A stretch of 5,012 bases of DNA from NCBI GenBank assembly GCA_021806055.1, contig JAJZYE010000102.1:1-5012 (forward strand). Reading direction: 5' to 3'. The notes beneath the pieces were generated by a model. The model saw nothing but the letters and a program-made list of their open reading frames with translations, searched no databases and was not told the origin of the DNA. The stretch comes from Actinomycetes bacterium (lineage in GTDB: Bacteria > Actinomycetota > Acidimicrobiia > Acidimicrobiales > RAAP-2). Both the position numbers and the translations under genes were made by a program. Shown one piece after another: positions 4,929 through 5,012 of this stretch (within the stretch, counting starts at the first letter, position 1; the number at the start of each line of letters is the position of its first letter).

Positions 4929-5012
4929 CTAGCGGTACCCGGCGAACAGGTCGTCGACCACGCCGCGGCGTCCTCGCGGGTTGGTCGCGCGCACGAACCA
5001 CTCCGTCGTCAT
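4929..5012 (-). CDS. C-terminal end of an unidentified protein (gene continues past window edge)
   Basis: A minus-strand frame enters at the right edge and ends at TAG 4931-4929, giving 27 visible residues. They start MTTEWFVRATN at the edge and end VVDDLFAGYR. Codon usage is strongly coding-like: 25 of 27 sense codons end in G or C, as in the neighbouring genes. The ATG exactly at the edge is probably an internal Met; whether it is a true start cannot be decided here. I do not recognise the family. The gene lies on the same strand as the transporter operon, 73 bp upstream of the ATPase start, so it may be an upstream member of the same unit or a separate gene ending before the repeat-bearing promoter. 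Confidence 0.6.
   Translation of the reverse strand: MTTEWFVRATNPRGRRGVVDDLFAGYR

Overview
This window is very GC-rich DNA. Third codon positions are almost always G or C, all five genes of the main cluster appear to start at GTG, and the genes are tightly packed or overlapping. The overall look is a high-GC actinomycete-type bacterium (Actinomycetota). Nothing in view, such as an rRNA, allows a finer placement, so the lineage is an inference.

Left edge (1-305, + strand): the last ~100 codons of S-adenosylhomocysteine hydrolase (ahcY). A short convergent intergenic stretch (306-402) follows. It carries a small CCGCGG hairpin and a strong perfect 16-bp inverted repeat (388-429), which probably terminates transcription from both sides.

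Centre and right (4855 down to 403, - strand): a compact five-gene operon read right to left. In transcription order it is an ABC importer ATPase (4855-4100), a permease (4103-3255, GTGA overlap with the ATPase), an NMT1/THI5-type periplasmic-type binding protein (3184-2165), a ribokinase-like PfkB sugar kinase (2162-1308, 2 bp after the binding protein), and a nucleoside hydrolase (1329-403, overlapping the kinase by 22 bp). The simplest reading is a salvage route. The importer brings in a nucleoside or other riboside, the hydrolase splits it into base and ribose, and the kinase makes ribose-5-phosphate. The transporter family is the unusual part: TauABC/SsuABC/ThiXYZ-type importers are known mainly for sulfonates, nitrate, thiamine-pyrimidine precursors and riboflavin, not ordinary nucleosides. 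The true substrate is therefore open.

Regulatory region (4856-4928): three perfect tandem copies of a 14-mer lie directly upstream of the ATPase, preceded by a sequence complementary to part of the repeat. The last copy runs into a TACATT -10-like hexamer six bases before the GTG start, which suggests a leaderless operon promoter with an operator array. At the right edge (4929-5012, - strand) is the C-terminal end of an unidentified gene on the same strand.
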